Source: Hellea balneolensis DSM 19091 (lineage in GTDB: Bacteria > Pseudomonadota > Alphaproteobacteria > Caulobacterales > Maricaulaceae). From it: a stretch of 64,000 bases of DNA. Under the pieces are notes generated by a model that saw only the letters and a program-made list of their open reading frames with translations, made no database searches and had not been told where the DNA came from. Position numbers and translations under genes: made by a program. Positions 9,761 to 18,649 of this stretch are shown piece after piece. How positions within the stretch are numbered: position 1 is the stretch's first letter; every line of letters begins with the position of its first letter. Location: positions 248,001-312,000 of the forward strand of contig NZ_AUAC01000002.1 of NCBI RefSeq assembly GCF_000428525.1, given 5' to 3'.

Positions 9761-10216
9761 ATGTTTGGAATGATCCCATTCGTAAAAGCTGCCGGGCGCG
9801 GCTTAGGCGCCCTAATTAAAGGCCGCAAAGGCAAAGAGACACTCGAAAAAGAGGTAAATGATTTAGGACTTGATACATCCGGTGTTGAAATCAACGTTGA
9901 TGAAGACGGCGGCGTCAGCGTCACAGGCGAAGCGGTTAGCCAAGAGATGAAAGAGAAAATCATTCTGGCTGTGGGTAATGTCGAAGGCGTCGGCGGCGTC
10001 GAAGATAAAGCAACATCCGTTGCGGGTGGCCGCGAGTCCCGTTTTCACACTGTGGAAAGTGGCGATACGCTTTCAGCAATATCAAAAACTTATTACGGCA
10101 CTTGGCGTCTCTATCCCGAAATCTTCGAGGCCAATAAGCCAATGCTCAGCGACCCGGATAAGATATATCCCGGGCAAGTTCTTCGTATCCCCGCGATTGC
10201 AACAGCGACGAGTTAA
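9761..10216 (+). CDS. kbp: BON-LysM protein, Kbp/YgaU-like potassium-binding protein
   Basis: A 151-residue protein closely resembling E. coli Kbp (YgaU). It has a basic N-terminal helix, a BON domain (about 30-88: VEINVDEDGGVSVTGEAVSQEMKEK... with AVGNVEGV) and a LysM domain (about 95-144: HTVESGDTLSAISKTYYG ... IFEANKPMLSDPDKIYPGQ). In E. coli the protein binds K+ and is induced by osmotic stress. There is no signal peptide, consistent with a cytoplasmic location. A strong terminator follows at 10243. Confidence 0.88.
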   Translation: MFGMIPFVKAAGRGLGALIKGRKGKETLEKEVNDLGLDTSGVEINVDEDGGVSVTGEAVSQEMKEKIILAVGNVEGVGGVEDKATSVAGGRESRFHTVESGDTLSAISKTYYGTWRLYPEIFEANKPMLSDPDKIYPGQVLRIPAIATATS

Positions 10217-10242
10217 GTCAGCTCATTTAAGTTTTACATCGG

Positions 10243-10266
10243 AGCAGACCTTTGGGTCTGCTTTTT
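10243..10266 (+). terminator. Rho-independent terminator after the kbp-like gene
   Basis: An 8-bp stem (AGCAGACC ... GGTCTGCT) with a 4-base loop, followed by a run of T. It ends within two bases of the stop of the convergent helicase gene and may also serve that gene weakly on the opposite strand. Confidence 0.85.
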
Positions 10267-12226
10267 AACGCCTGTCTTTCTTGCGCGTATTCTTTCGAGC
10301 TCCTTTTTTAACACCGCCCTGCCCTTTGGCTTTTAAGGCCGCCGCTCGGGCTAACTTCTTCTTGTGCGGTTTTTTTGTCTTTTTCTTCGGCGCATCATTC
10401 ATAAAAGGATCATCGAAAGCGGGCGCATCATCGCTCGTTTTTGTGCGCTGTTTGCGTTTAAACGAGCCTTCATCATAAGTCGATTTTTTGGGCGCGCTCT
10501 CCTTAAATGAGCGTTTTTTGTCGCCTTTATCTCTGTAATTTTTATCTTTTGAATTGCCTCGGTTCTTATTGTTGTCGCGGGTTTTATAAGTTGGAAGTTT
10601 ACTATTAAAGTCCGGCTGTCCATTGAGTCGGGTGGCTGTAATCGCTTTTTCGATTTTCATATCGGGGCCGATAGTTTCCATAAAACGGTCAACACCTGCA
10701 GGCGCGACTTCGATAAAGGTCTGTGTCTCAGTGATTTTGATAGCGCCGATTTCAGGCTTCTTAAGACCGCCAGATTTCATTAGCATCGGCATAATCCATT
10801 TAGGTTCTGCCTTCTGTTTGCGTCCCAAGTTCAAGGAAAACCATACGCCCCCGCTAAAGTCATTACAAGATGAAGGTTTCCGCGAACTCCGATCATCTTG
10901 GCTCGGATCATAGGCCGAATGGGTAAGCTCTTCAGGTGCAGACTGCCCTGCACGATATTGCCGGATAAAAGCGGTCGCGATATGTTCCGCAGAATAAGCT
11001 TTTAGTAATCGCGCCACCATTGTCCTCTCTTCTTCAGATACCTCTGCCTCTAAGGTCATGTCGCCTAATAAACGCTCATTATCGCGCTGAATAATGTCTT
11101 CGGCGCTGGGCGGGCCTGACCATTCTGCTGTTATATTGGCATCACGCAATAAACGCTCTGCATTACGGCGGCGTTTGGGCGTGACAATGAGCACAGAAAC
11201 ACCTTTTCGTCCTGCCCGACCCGTTCGGCCACTGCGGTGCAATAAAGCTTCGCGATTTTTAGGGACATCCGCATGAATCACGAGCTCAAGGTCGGGCAGG
11301 TCTAACCCCCTCGCCGCAACATCGGTCGCGATACAAACTTGGGCACGGCCATCACGCATCGCCTGCAAAGCATTACTTCGTTCTTTCTGGGACAATTCCC
11401 CGGACAGAGCGACAACAGAAAATCCTCGATTATTAAAACGTTGCGTCATGCGGTTTACAGCAATTCGCGTATCGCCAAACACAATCGCATTCTTTGCATT
11501 ATAATAACGCAAAACGTTGATTATGGCATTTTCCTTATCGGAATTTGCGACGCTCATTGCGCGATATTCAATATCTAAATGCTGTTTAGCCTCTGCCGCC
11601 GTATTGACCCGAACTGCGTCATGTTGATATTTCCGCGTCATCCCTAAAATAGTTTTTGGAACAGTCGCAGAGAACATGAGCGTACGGCGCTCTTCCGGAG
11701 CTGCGCCAAGAATTTGCTCCAACTCTTCGCGGAAACCCATTTTTAGCATTTCATCAGCTTCGTCCAGCACGATGGCTTTAAGTTCACTCATATCAAGGGA
11801 TCCACGTTTGATATGATCACACAGGCGCCCGGGCGTTCCCACAACGATATGTGCTCCTCTTGCCAAAGCCCGTCGCTCATCTCGCATATCCATACCGCCG
11901 ACACAGCTTGCTGTTTTGGCCCCCGCCTCACGGTATAGCCAATCAAGCTCCCTTTTGACTTGCAGTGCAAGTTCACGTGTTGGGGCAATTGCCAGTGCTA
12001 ATGGAGCATCTGCCCGTAAAAAAGCATCTGAGTCGTCAAGAAGTGTTGGGGCCATCGCCAATCCAAAAGCTACTGTTTTGCCCGAACCTGTTTGGGCCGA
12101 AACTAATAAGTCCTGCCCAAGTAATTCTGGTTCAAGAACAGCATCTTGAACGGGGGTAAGGGTAGAATAGCCCTTTTTGGCCAAAGCGTCAGCGAGAGCT
12201 GAGTGGGCGTGCATAATATTAGACAT
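10265..12226 (-). CDS. DEAD-box ATP-dependent RNA helicase with DbpA-type RNA-binding domain
   Basis: A 653-residue helicase. The core shows a Q motif (YSTLTPVQ), AQTGSGKT, PTRELALQ, DEADEML, SAT, and HRSGRTGRAGRKG in the second RecA domain. After it comes a DbpA-like RRM (about 465-545, with VWFSLNLGRKQKAEPKW), which in DbpA binds 23S rRNA hairpin 92. A highly basic Lys/Arg tail ends the protein. A role in ribosome assembly or cold-adapted RNA remodelling is inferred. The ATG at 12226 follows GGAAAG; a start at 12268 lacks such a site. A structured leader or RNA gene lies upstream. Confidence 0.88.
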   Translation of the reverse strand: MSNIMHAHSALADALAKKGYSTLTPVQDAVLEPELLGQDLLVSAQTGSGKTVAFGLAMAPTLLDDSDAFLRADAPLALAIAPTRELALQVKRELDWLYREAGAKTASCVGGMDMRDERRALARGAHIVVGTPGRLCDHIKRGSLDMSELKAIVLDEADEMLKMGFREELEQILGAAPEERRTLMFSATVPKTILGMTRKYQHDAVRVNTAAEAKQHLDIEYRAMSVANSDKENAIINVLRYYNAKNAIVFGDTRIAVNRMTQRFNNRGFSVVALSGELSQKERSNALQAMRDGRAQVCIATDVAARGLDLPDLELVIHADVPKNREALLHRSGRTGRAGRKGVSVLIVTPKRRRNAERLLRDANITAEWSGPPSAEDIIQRDNERLLGDMTLEAEVSEEERTMVARLLKAYSAEHIATAFIRQYRAGQSAPEELTHSAYDPSQDDRSSRKPSSCNDFSGGVWFSLNLGRKQKAEPKWIMPMLMKSGGLKKPEIGAIKITETQTFIEVAPAGVDRFMETIGPDMKIEKAITATRLNGQPDFNSKLPTYKTRDNNKNRGNSKDKNYRDKGDKKRSFKESAPKKSTYDEGSFKRKQRTKTSDDAPAFDDPFMNDAPKKKTKKPHKKKLARAAALKAKGQGGVKKGARKNTRKKDRR

Positions 12227-12268
12227 GATATTCTTTCCGGGCCATTCTGCGAAAAAATAGAGACCCAT

Positions 12269-12633
12269 GCGCTCTAATGCGCGATTGGGCAGCCTCCTAT
12301 GGCGTTTGAGCCGCCATGCATAGCTTAAAGTTCAGATTTAGAAGAAAGTTCAAAGGTCTATTGCCGAAAGACAGAAGCGGGGCAGTCCCCAAGAGAGAGA
12401 AAGAAGACTGCCGCCGCCCTGCTGCGCGTTCTGTGGGTCTTTGCCGGGACGTGTGCCTGCAAGCAGACACTGATACCGCTATGACCGCTCTTCCCGAAAG
12501 GGGGTGGTAGGAAGACGTCACAGATGGGACGCACGCATGAATGGATATAGCATTTCGCCCTGAACCTTCGCTGAAAGGCAGACACAGCCACCATTTATCT
12601 AGGTTAGAAATTGGTAATGTTTGGGGCTTGAAA
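12269..12633. ncRNA. Structured non-coding stretch: candidate small RNA or long helicase leader
   Basis: A 365-base gap with no convincing gene but dense potential secondary structure. From 12298 to 12318 there is an ATGGCG/CGCCAT hairpin. Near 12369-12440 are nested stems: ACAGAA pairs with TTCTGT around an inner GGCAGTC/GACTGCC stem whose loop, on the minus strand, is pyrimidine-rich. Near 12450-12470 is a GTGT..CTGC/GCAG..ACAC hairpin. I found no match to the conserved parts of RNase P, tmRNA or SRP RNA that I know, and could neither support nor exclude 6S RNA. Either strand could be transcribed; a regulated 5' leader of the helicase is equally possible. Confidence 0.35.
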
Positions 12634-14481
12634 TTATTCAGCGGCTAAGAACGTAGGTTCTTGCGCTGTCATGACACGGCCAAATGGCTCCAGATTGAGT
12701 TTTCTTGAAAACTCATTGTTTTTCCAAGCTATTTTACCAGCAATAATCGTTGCGAAAACGATGCCGTCAGATCGATTTACAAGCTGATCGTGTTCAAATT
12801 CTTCACGATATATCCGCTCGACATTGGCCTCCCCGTCATAAGTTTTTAGCGTTTGTGGGTCGATAATGGTGATATCCGCTCTTGCACCTGTCATCAAAGT
12901 ACCAGATTTGATTCCAAATATTTCAGACACATCACGCGTCAGGCGCCTAACCATGTAACTTACATCTTTATCACCGCCCTCTTGCGCTAACTTCAAAGCG
13001 CGTAGGTTACAGTCATAGAAAGCCATATTTGTCAGATGCGCTCCGGAGTCATTAAAACCCGGCAGTAGAGCGGGATCCATGAGCAATTTTCTTGTCAGAG
13101 CCGGATCTCTATTCGCGCTGGTCGTTGACCACACGAGATCCGTATCAAAAGCCCTAAACATGGCAATCATCAAATCGGCTTCATCATTGACAGTTTCAAA
13201 ACCTTCGGGCCTGTCTCCAGCAATAATGGTTTCAAATATATCCTGAAAGCTCTTGCTTTCCCAATGTTTCACAGGACAACTATCTATAAACATATCAGAA
13301 AATTCGCGATTAAATGCGTAGTCTTCCCGCCGTATCATGCGTTTCAGTTTTGCTAGGTTGAAACCAACCTTCCCTGTCATCCACATTTTTCTGAATCTCT
13401 TCTGAAACTGAGGATCATCGAGTATGGCGCGCCGGGCGGCTCTGTCCTCCAAATCTGTTTCTATAAGCTCTCTCAATTCCTCAATCTCTTCAGATAACGG
13501 GTTAAAGGGCCCATCAGACCAAATTTTAAAAGGCGCAGCCAAAGCCTGCATGTAAAAACGGCCATTTAAGAGTTTAGAGTTTAATATTCGGGATAAGATG
13601 GTGGCTAATTTCACGATTGAGCCATTACTGGCAACATCCAATGCCGCAACGACTGTCGTCTTTAAGGGCTTTTTATGAAAAAGCCCGCTAGTCAAAAGGA
13701 ATGTGCGAACAACTTTGGGCGGACTGTCTTTGGGAGGAGTCGCCTGCCAGACCCTATCATAGTCCCGAACGATGGATGTCAGGGCTTTAATTTCCGAAAA
13801 AGGGGCAAATTGTGTGGGTATCTGCTTATCCCGATTGGGGTCATTTGCCAGAAAGTGAAACGGTAAAGCATCCGTGGAAAACCCCGCATAGCCCTGCTCC
13901 ATACCCTTTTGCAAAAGGGCTTTCATTTGTGAAAGTTCTTCTGGCGTCGGGTGGCGACTTACGCTGTCTTCAAGGCCCATGACTTCAATGCGTAACATGG
14001 AATGCGGGATCATCGGTACAATGTTCGGGCCGAGCTTAAGTGTATTTAAATGCTCTAAATAACCCTCAGAAGAGTTCCAGTGGACTTTGTCTGCAACTTT
14101 TTTAAGGACATGCTTTGGCATATTTTCAACACGCGCAAAACACGACACGATGGGGTCATCATTGTCTTTACGCTGCGCACCAAAGGCTAAGCCCAACGAG
14201 CAGTTAGACATTACAACCGTTGTTGTTCCATGACGAACAGACTCCGGAAGGCCTGGCGTTATTTCGATTTCTAAATCATAATGTGTGTGAACATCGACAA
14301 GGCCCGGCATAACCCATTTCCCGGAAGCATCGATTACCTCAGCCGCGTTAGCTGCATCAAAGCTCTCATTTCCTTCCAGAAGTTTTCCATCAACTATGGC
14401 TATATCTTTTCTCACGGGCAGCTCACCACTACCGTCAAATACCAACCCATCTTTTATGATCATATCGTATTTAAACGCCAT
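12634..14481 (-). CDS. Amidohydrolase of the N-acyl-D-amino-acid deacylase type
   Basis: A 615-residue metal-dependent hydrolase of the amidohydrolase superfamily. It has the N-terminal small beta domain (DMIIKDGLVFDGSG), the metal motif DVHTHYDLEIE, the D-aminoacylase-like GTTTVVMSNCSLGLAFG, and SGAHLTNMAFYD near the C-terminal metal site. Such enzymes deacylate N-acyl-D-amino acids or related amides. I used the ATG at 14481 because GGGAG lies upstream; a start 10 codons earlier has none. It is divergent from a MEST-like hydrolase, 94 bases away. The substrate is unknown. Confidence 0.82.
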   Translation of the reverse strand: MAFKYDMIIKDGLVFDGSGELPVRKDIAIVDGKLLEGNESFDAANAAEVIDASGKWVMPGLVDVHTHYDLEIEITPGLPESVRHGTTTVVMSNCSLGLAFGAQRKDNDDPIVSCFARVENMPKHVLKKVADKVHWNSSEGYLEHLNTLKLGPNIVPMIPHSMLRIEVMGLEDSVSRHPTPEELSQMKALLQKGMEQGYAGFSTDALPFHFLANDPNRDKQIPTQFAPFSEIKALTSIVRDYDRVWQATPPKDSPPKVVRTFLLTSGLFHKKPLKTTVVAALDVASNGSIVKLATILSRILNSKLLNGRFYMQALAAPFKIWSDGPFNPLSEEIEELRELIETDLEDRAARRAILDDPQFQKRFRKMWMTGKVGFNLAKLKRMIRREDYAFNREFSDMFIDSCPVKHWESKSFQDIFETIIAGDRPEGFETVNDEADLMIAMFRAFDTDLVWSTTSANRDPALTRKLLMDPALLPGFNDSGAHLTNMAFYDCNLRALKLAQEGGDKDVSYMVRRLTRDVSEIFGIKSGTLMTGARADITIIDPQTLKTYDGEANVERIYREEFEHDQLVNRSDGIVFATIIAGKIAWKNNEFSRKLNLEPFGRVMTAQEPTFLAAE

Positions 14482-14575
14482 AAAATTCTCCCTACTTTCA
14501 ACTTTGCACAATGAGAGAAGACGTCAAGATAATGTTATGCTATTGCCACCCATCAATAATGAATGGACCGCATAA

Positions 14576-15454
14576 ATGATATCGACCTCAGCATGGCGAG
14601 AAAAAGGTGACACTCTCTCGATCAAGGGGCATAAAATTTTCTATGTCGATACCAAAGACATGCATAAGGACATCATTCTTCTTATCCATGGCTTTCCGAC
14701 TTCGAGTTGGGATTGGGTGAAAATCTGGGACGCTCTGGCGGCGGAATATCGTTTGATTGCAATGGATATGCTCGGCTTTGGCTATTCAGACAAACCTGAT
14801 CCTCATAAATATTCCATAAATGAGCAGGCCGACATCATAGAAGATCTGATTGAGACACTAGCATTGGATAAATTTCATGTCCTGGCACACGACTATGGCG
14901 ATACAGTTGCGCAAGAGCTATTGGCAAGGCAAAATGACGGCTCTGGAAAAGGTATTTGGCAATCTATATGCTTTCTCAATGGAGGACTATTTCCTGAAAC
15001 GCACCAAGCTTTGTTTATTCAAAAACTGCTGCTAAGCCCTCTTGGGCCACTTATAAATAAACTCACAACCCGAAAGCGTTTTGACGTATCAGTCTCAAAG
15101 GTGTTTGGTGCGAACAGTCAGCCTTCCATTGATGAGTTGGATGGATTTTGGAAGCTAATAAATCATAATAACGGACGCCACATATTCCACAATCTGATTA
15201 GCTATATGAGCGATAGAATAGAACATCGTGAGAGGTGGGTTGACGCGCTACGTAACACTAAAGTTCCGCTAGCCCTTATAAATGGGTCCGTTGACCCTGT
15301 TTCAGGGGCACATATGGTTCGCCATTATCAGAATATTGTCGGCGCCCCGGACTATTTACAGGAATTAGCCAGTATTGGGCACTATCCCCAAGTTGAAGAC
15401 CCTATCAATGTCGTAAAATATTACCTAGAGTTTTTGAAATTAAAAGCTACTTAG
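14576..15454 (+). CDS. Alpha/beta hydrolase resembling MEST/epoxide-hydrolase-like proteins
   Basis: A 292-residue alpha/beta hydrolase. The oxyanion segment is HGFPTSSWDW. The nucleophile elbow is HDYGDTVAQELLARQ, where Asp would be the nucleophile as in epoxide hydrolases and haloalkane dehalogenases. FLNGGLFPETH, NGSVDPVSG and the late His in GHYPQVEDP complete the set. The HDYGD, NGGLFPETH and HYPQVEDP blocks are those I remember from vertebrate MEST and its bacterial relatives. The reaction is unknown. The 3' end overlaps the convergent ubiK by eight bases. Confidence 0.82.
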   Translation: MISTSAWREKGDTLSIKGHKIFYVDTKDMHKDIILLIHGFPTSSWDWVKIWDALAAEYRLIAMDMLGFGYSDKPDPHKYSINEQADIIEDLIETLALDKFHVLAHDYGDTVAQELLARQNDGSGKGIWQSICFLNGGLFPETHQALFIQKLLLSPLGPLINKLTTRKRFDVSVSKVFGANSQPSIDELDGFWKLINHNNGRHIFHNLISYMSDRIEHRERWVDALRNTKVPLALINGSVDPVSGAHMVRHYQNIVGAPDYLQELASIGHYPQVEDPINVVKYYLEFLKLKAT

Positions 15455-15707
15455 CTGTCGCCTTTTTCAAGGCAGCTTTTAGGGACTTTATGTCTTTTGT
15501 AAGCTTGGCAATTTCGTCTTGCGATTGAAATAGTTGCGCTTTCAGAACTTCAAACTCATCCCGCCCGACCAGGTCAAGATCAGCGACTATTTTTTCAGCC
15601 TGTGAGCGCCCCATCGCTTTCATCTCATCCCCCACACCTTTCAAGGCCCCAACAGCATTTGTTGCTAAGTTCGTTAAGTCATCTAGGGGTCTGGATTTGC
15701 TTTGCAT
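15447..15707 (-). CDS. ubiK: UbiK-type ubiquinone biosynthesis accessory factor (BMFP domain)
   Basis: An 86-residue coiled-coil protein. It starts MQSKSRPLDDLTNLATNAVGAL and has the C-terminal helix with DLVGRDEFEVLKAQLFQSQDEIAKL, the BMFP/DUF526 signature. The E. coli homologue helps assemble the Ubi complex and binds lipid and UbiJ. It is divergent from lgt, a pairing common in alphaproteobacteria. Confidence 0.85.
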   Translation of the reverse strand: MQSKSRPLDDLTNLATNAVGALKGVGDEMKAMGRSQAEKIVADLDLVGRDEFEVLKAQLFQSQDEIAKLTKDIKSLKAALKKATAK

Positions 15708-15826
15708 TGCTGTATCCTCTCAGGCTGAGTCTATTTTGTCTTTTAATATAGATAGGCACGGGCTAACAGTTTTTCCAGATGTGAATCACAAACAAACTGA
15801 CGCACGATAAAAAGGCCTCCAAATCC

Positions 15827-16717
15827 ATGATTGCAATGCTAATCGATATGTTCGGAGCCATAACCTTTCCATCTTGGATTAAAGACGAAGCTTTTGGCAT
15901 AGGGCCGCTATCAGTAAAATGGTATGGGATCTCCTATATTATCGGCATTTATGGTGCTTATTTTTACGCAGCCTCTATGGCAAAAAGGCGTGATGTTTGG
16001 ATTGCCGGCGGCGCGACACGAAAGCCTGAATTAGTGCCGTCAAAGACGATGCTGCAAGATCTCATGTTCTACTGCCTCATAGGGATTATAGTCGGCGGCC
16101 GTATTGGATATATTTTATTTTATAGCACCTCAACAATCTGGGAGGCCCCGATAGATATCCTCAAAGTCTGGGATGGCGGTATGAGTTTTCATGGCGGCTT
16201 TCTAGGTGTTTGCGCAGCTGTATTCTATACACGCTGGCGCAAGAAACTTGACTTATGGCGTATAGCTGATGCCACAGCTATAGGGGCACCTCTGGGTTTG
16301 TTGGCCGTTCGTTTCTTGGGCAATTTTGTCAATCAAGAGCTTTATGGCCGCGTCACAGATGTGCCTTGGGGCTTTATATTTAGTACAGCCCCCGATAGTC
16401 AGCCGCGTCACCCAAGCCAACTCTATGAAGCCTTCTTAGAGGGCATAGTGATATTTTTAGTGTTGAGGTTTTTATGCCTCAGATTCAAAGCTCTTACGAA
16501 GCCTGGCATATGTGCCGGCGCTTTTATCTTGATGTATGGCGGCTTTAGGTTCTTTGTTGAGTTTTTCCGAGAGCCTGACAATATTGCACAATTTGGCCCA
16601 TTAACCCGCGGGATGGTATATTCACTTCCAATGTTTTTCGTAGGGCTTGCTATTATTATCTGGGCGGCGCGCCGCTCGCCTGTCTCTCCTAAGCGAATTG
16701 ATGACGTCTCCGCTTAA
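15827..16717 (+). CDS. lgt: Prolipoprotein diacylglyceryl transferase
   Basis: An inner-membrane enzyme that transfers diacylglycerol from phosphatidylglycerol to the lipobox Cys. About seven hydrophobic segments are present in 296 residues. Landmarks are GGRIGYILFY, FHGGFLG, the Arg-containing LLAVRFLGNFVNQELYGR and PRHPSQLYEAFLEG. A second in-frame ATG lies three codons in. It overlaps the next gene by 17 bases, starting an lgt, MidA-like, pgeF operon typical of alphaproteobacteria. Confidence 0.95.
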   Translation: MIAMLIDMFGAITFPSWIKDEAFGIGPLSVKWYGISYIIGIYGAYFYAASMAKRRDVWIAGGATRKPELVPSKTMLQDLMFYCLIGIIVGGRIGYILFYSTSTIWEAPIDILKVWDGGMSFHGGFLGVCAAVFYTRWRKKLDLWRIADATAIGAPLGLLAVRFLGNFVNQELYGRVTDVPWGFIFSTAPDSQPRHPSQLYEAFLEGIVIFLVLRFLCLRFKALTKPGICAGAFILMYGGFRFFVEFFREPDNIAQFGPLTRGMVYSLPMFFVGLAIIIWAARRSPVSPKRIDDVSA

Positions 16718-17813
16718 AGACAGGCTTATCGCCAAAATTAAAGCTGAAGGCCCGCTGACCGTTGCGGAATATATGACGATATGTCTGCTTGATCCTGTTC
16801 ACGGATATTATCCAACTCGGGATCCACTTGGCTCGGATGGGGACTTCATTACGGCCCCTGAAATTAGTCAAATGTTTGGCGAAGTCATTGGGCTTTGGTG
16901 CCTTCAAACTTGGCAAGACATGGGGCGGCCACACATTGTTCAACTTATCGAACTTGGCCCTGGCCGCGGGATAATGATGAGTGATATCTTACGGGCGGCT
17001 AAGCTTGATAAAGATTTTCTCGCAGCCCTTAGTGTCACGCTCATAGAAGCCTCTCCAGCTCTAGAAGCTGTACAGGGAAAAACCCTGAAAAGCGCGCCTT
17101 GCCAGATTGGTTGGGTCGCAAGCTTAGAAAAAGCTCCTAAAGGACCCTCAATTATTATCGGAAATGAGTTTCTGGACTGCCTTCCTATTCGGCAATTTGT
17201 TCAAAAGGACCGTTTTGCCGGACGGGCGGGATGGCAAGAGCGTATGATCACATTAGACGAAGAGGCCTTACGCTTTGGTATTTCTCCGGCTCCAATATCT
17301 GAAAACTTAAAGACCTGCCTGCCTAACGCTCAAGAGGATGCGAAGAATGATAATTTACTTGAGGTCTGTCCTGCAACTGCCCAAATCATAGACCAAATCG
17401 AACAGCGTTTTAAAATAGATTCAGGGCGTGCCTTGTTCATTGATTACGGCCCTGAGACCACAGAATTTGGTGATACATTGCAAGCGCTAAAACGTCATAA
17501 AAAAGTGGGCGTATTTTCTGACCCCGGCAATACAGATCTTACGGCTCGTGTTGATTTTGGTGCGTTAATAGAGAATGCGAAAGCCATTGACCTCGCGGTA
17601 ACGCGCGCTGTAGCGCAGCGCGAGTTTTTATCTAAACTTGGTCTGGAAATGCGCGCCGTTGCCCTGTCCCGCGCTAAACCTGAGTCAAAAGAAAAAATTG
17701 CAAGACAGCTTCACCGCTTAACCGCAAGCGATGAAATGGGTGAACTATTCAAGGCCATTTGTTTCCAATCTGAAGGATTGGGTTTACCTCTGGGCTTTAG
17801 AGACTTTGCATGA
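16701..17813 (+). CDS. MidA/NDUFAF7-like SAM-dependent methyltransferase (DUF185)
   Basis: A 370-residue class I methyltransferase with the family N-terminus (TVAEYMTICLLDPVHGYYPTRDP), DFITAPEISQMFGE, the SAM loop IELGPGRGIMMSDIL and NEFLDCLPIRQF. The eukaryotic relative NDUFAF7 methylates an Arg of a complex I subunit; the bacterial substrate is not established. The ATG at 16701 lies inside the lgt end, giving coupling; a start at 16647 would overlap lgt by 71 bases and is less likely. It ends overlapping pgeF by ATGA. Confidence 0.88.
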   Translation: MTSPLKDRLIAKIKAEGPLTVAEYMTICLLDPVHGYYPTRDPLGSDGDFITAPEISQMFGEVIGLWCLQTWQDMGRPHIVQLIELGPGRGIMMSDILRAAKLDKDFLAALSVTLIEASPALEAVQGKTLKSAPCQIGWVASLEKAPKGPSIIIGNEFLDCLPIRQFVQKDRFAGRAGWQERMITLDEEALRFGISPAPISENLKTCLPNAQEDAKNDNLLEVCPATAQIIDQIEQRFKIDSGRALFIDYGPETTEFGDTLQALKRHKKVGVFSDPGNTDLTARVDFGALIENAKAIDLAVTRAVAQREFLSKLGLEMRAVALSRAKPESKEKIARQLHRLTASDEMGELFKAICFQSEGLGLPLGFRDFA

Positions 17814-18580
17814 CCCCTCCATTTAAAACTCATGCGCTCTTAAATCACCACGCCATATCTTACGGATTTTTTGGACGAAAAGGCGGTGTTTCAAATGGGC
17901 CGTATGAAAGTCTCAATGTTGGGCAAGGATCCGATGACACTTCAGAGGCGATCACTGAGAACCGAAAAATTGTTGCTAAGACTTTGGGGACATCTGCATC
18001 GAAACTCTTGAGCCTTTCACAAATTCACAGTTCGAATGTTATGATTGTAGATGCATCCTTTTTAGGAAGGCCTCCAAAAGCAGATGGTCTTGTTACGCAA
18101 ACTCCCGGCCTCGCCATTTCTGCTCTGTCAGCGGATTGCGGACCTGTTTTATTTTATGAGCCAAGCAAACAAATCGTCGGAGCCTGTCATGCGGGTTGGC
18201 GCGGGGCATTATCTGGTGTGACCACAGAAACGATACGCGCCATGGAAAGCTTAGGCGCAATAAGAGAAAATATTCGCGCGGTATTAGGCCCCTGCATCAG
18301 CCAAGAGAGCTATGAGGTGGGGCATGACTTCAGAGATACTTTCGTGGCTGAAGACGAAATTTTTGACCGCTTTTTCATGTTAGGCTCCAATAAGAAACCG
18401 CATTTTGACCTAAAACGTTTCATTTTAGCAAAGCTTCGCAATGAAGGTCTTACGCAAATAGACGCCTTTCTCGACTGCACATATGCTAGTCCTTCTGAAT
18501 ATTTCAGCTACCGATATAATACCCATCATGGACTCGGTGATTATGGGCGCAATATTTCTGCTATTATGCTCAAGTCGTGA
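17810..18580 (+). CDS. pgeF: Peptidoglycan editing factor / multicopper polyphenol oxidase-like (YfiH family)
   Basis: A 256-residue YfiH/DUF152 protein. Conserved blocks are SQIHSSNV, SADCGPVLFYEP and CHAGWRGALSG (the Cys/His metal site), with GPCISQESYEVG. In E. coli PgeF removes wrongly incorporated L-Ser from UDP-MurNAc; older annotation calls the family laccases or polyphenol oxidases. It is the third gene of the lgt operon, start overlapping the previous stop. Confidence 0.88.
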   Translation: MTPPFKTHALLNHHAISYGFFGRKGGVSNGPYESLNVGQGSDDTSEAITENRKIVAKTLGTSASKLLSLSQIHSSNVMIVDASFLGRPPKADGLVTQTPGLAISALSADCGPVLFYEPSKQIVGACHAGWRGALSGVTTETIRAMESLGAIRENIRAVLGPCISQESYEVGHDFRDTFVAEDEIFDRFFMLGSNKKPHFDLKRFILAKLRNEGLTQIDAFLDCTYASPSEYFSYRYNTHHGLGDYGRNISAIMLKS

Positions 18581-18649
18581 TTTACATTATGTGCCCTGCC
18601 CCTTAAGGACGTTACAAATATAACATATAGCTCGAAGGTGAATGAGCCC

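Noticed and set aside
12297-12594. Short open frames in the gap upstream of the helicase
   Set aside because: Low-complexity translations from GC-rich stems; no ribosome sites or known domains. The stretch is better explained as structured RNA or leader.
12269-12633. Possible RNase P RNA, tmRNA piece or SRP RNA
   Set aside because: None of the conserved strings I know for these RNAs is present. 6S RNA could not be confirmed or excluded by eye, so no family name is given.
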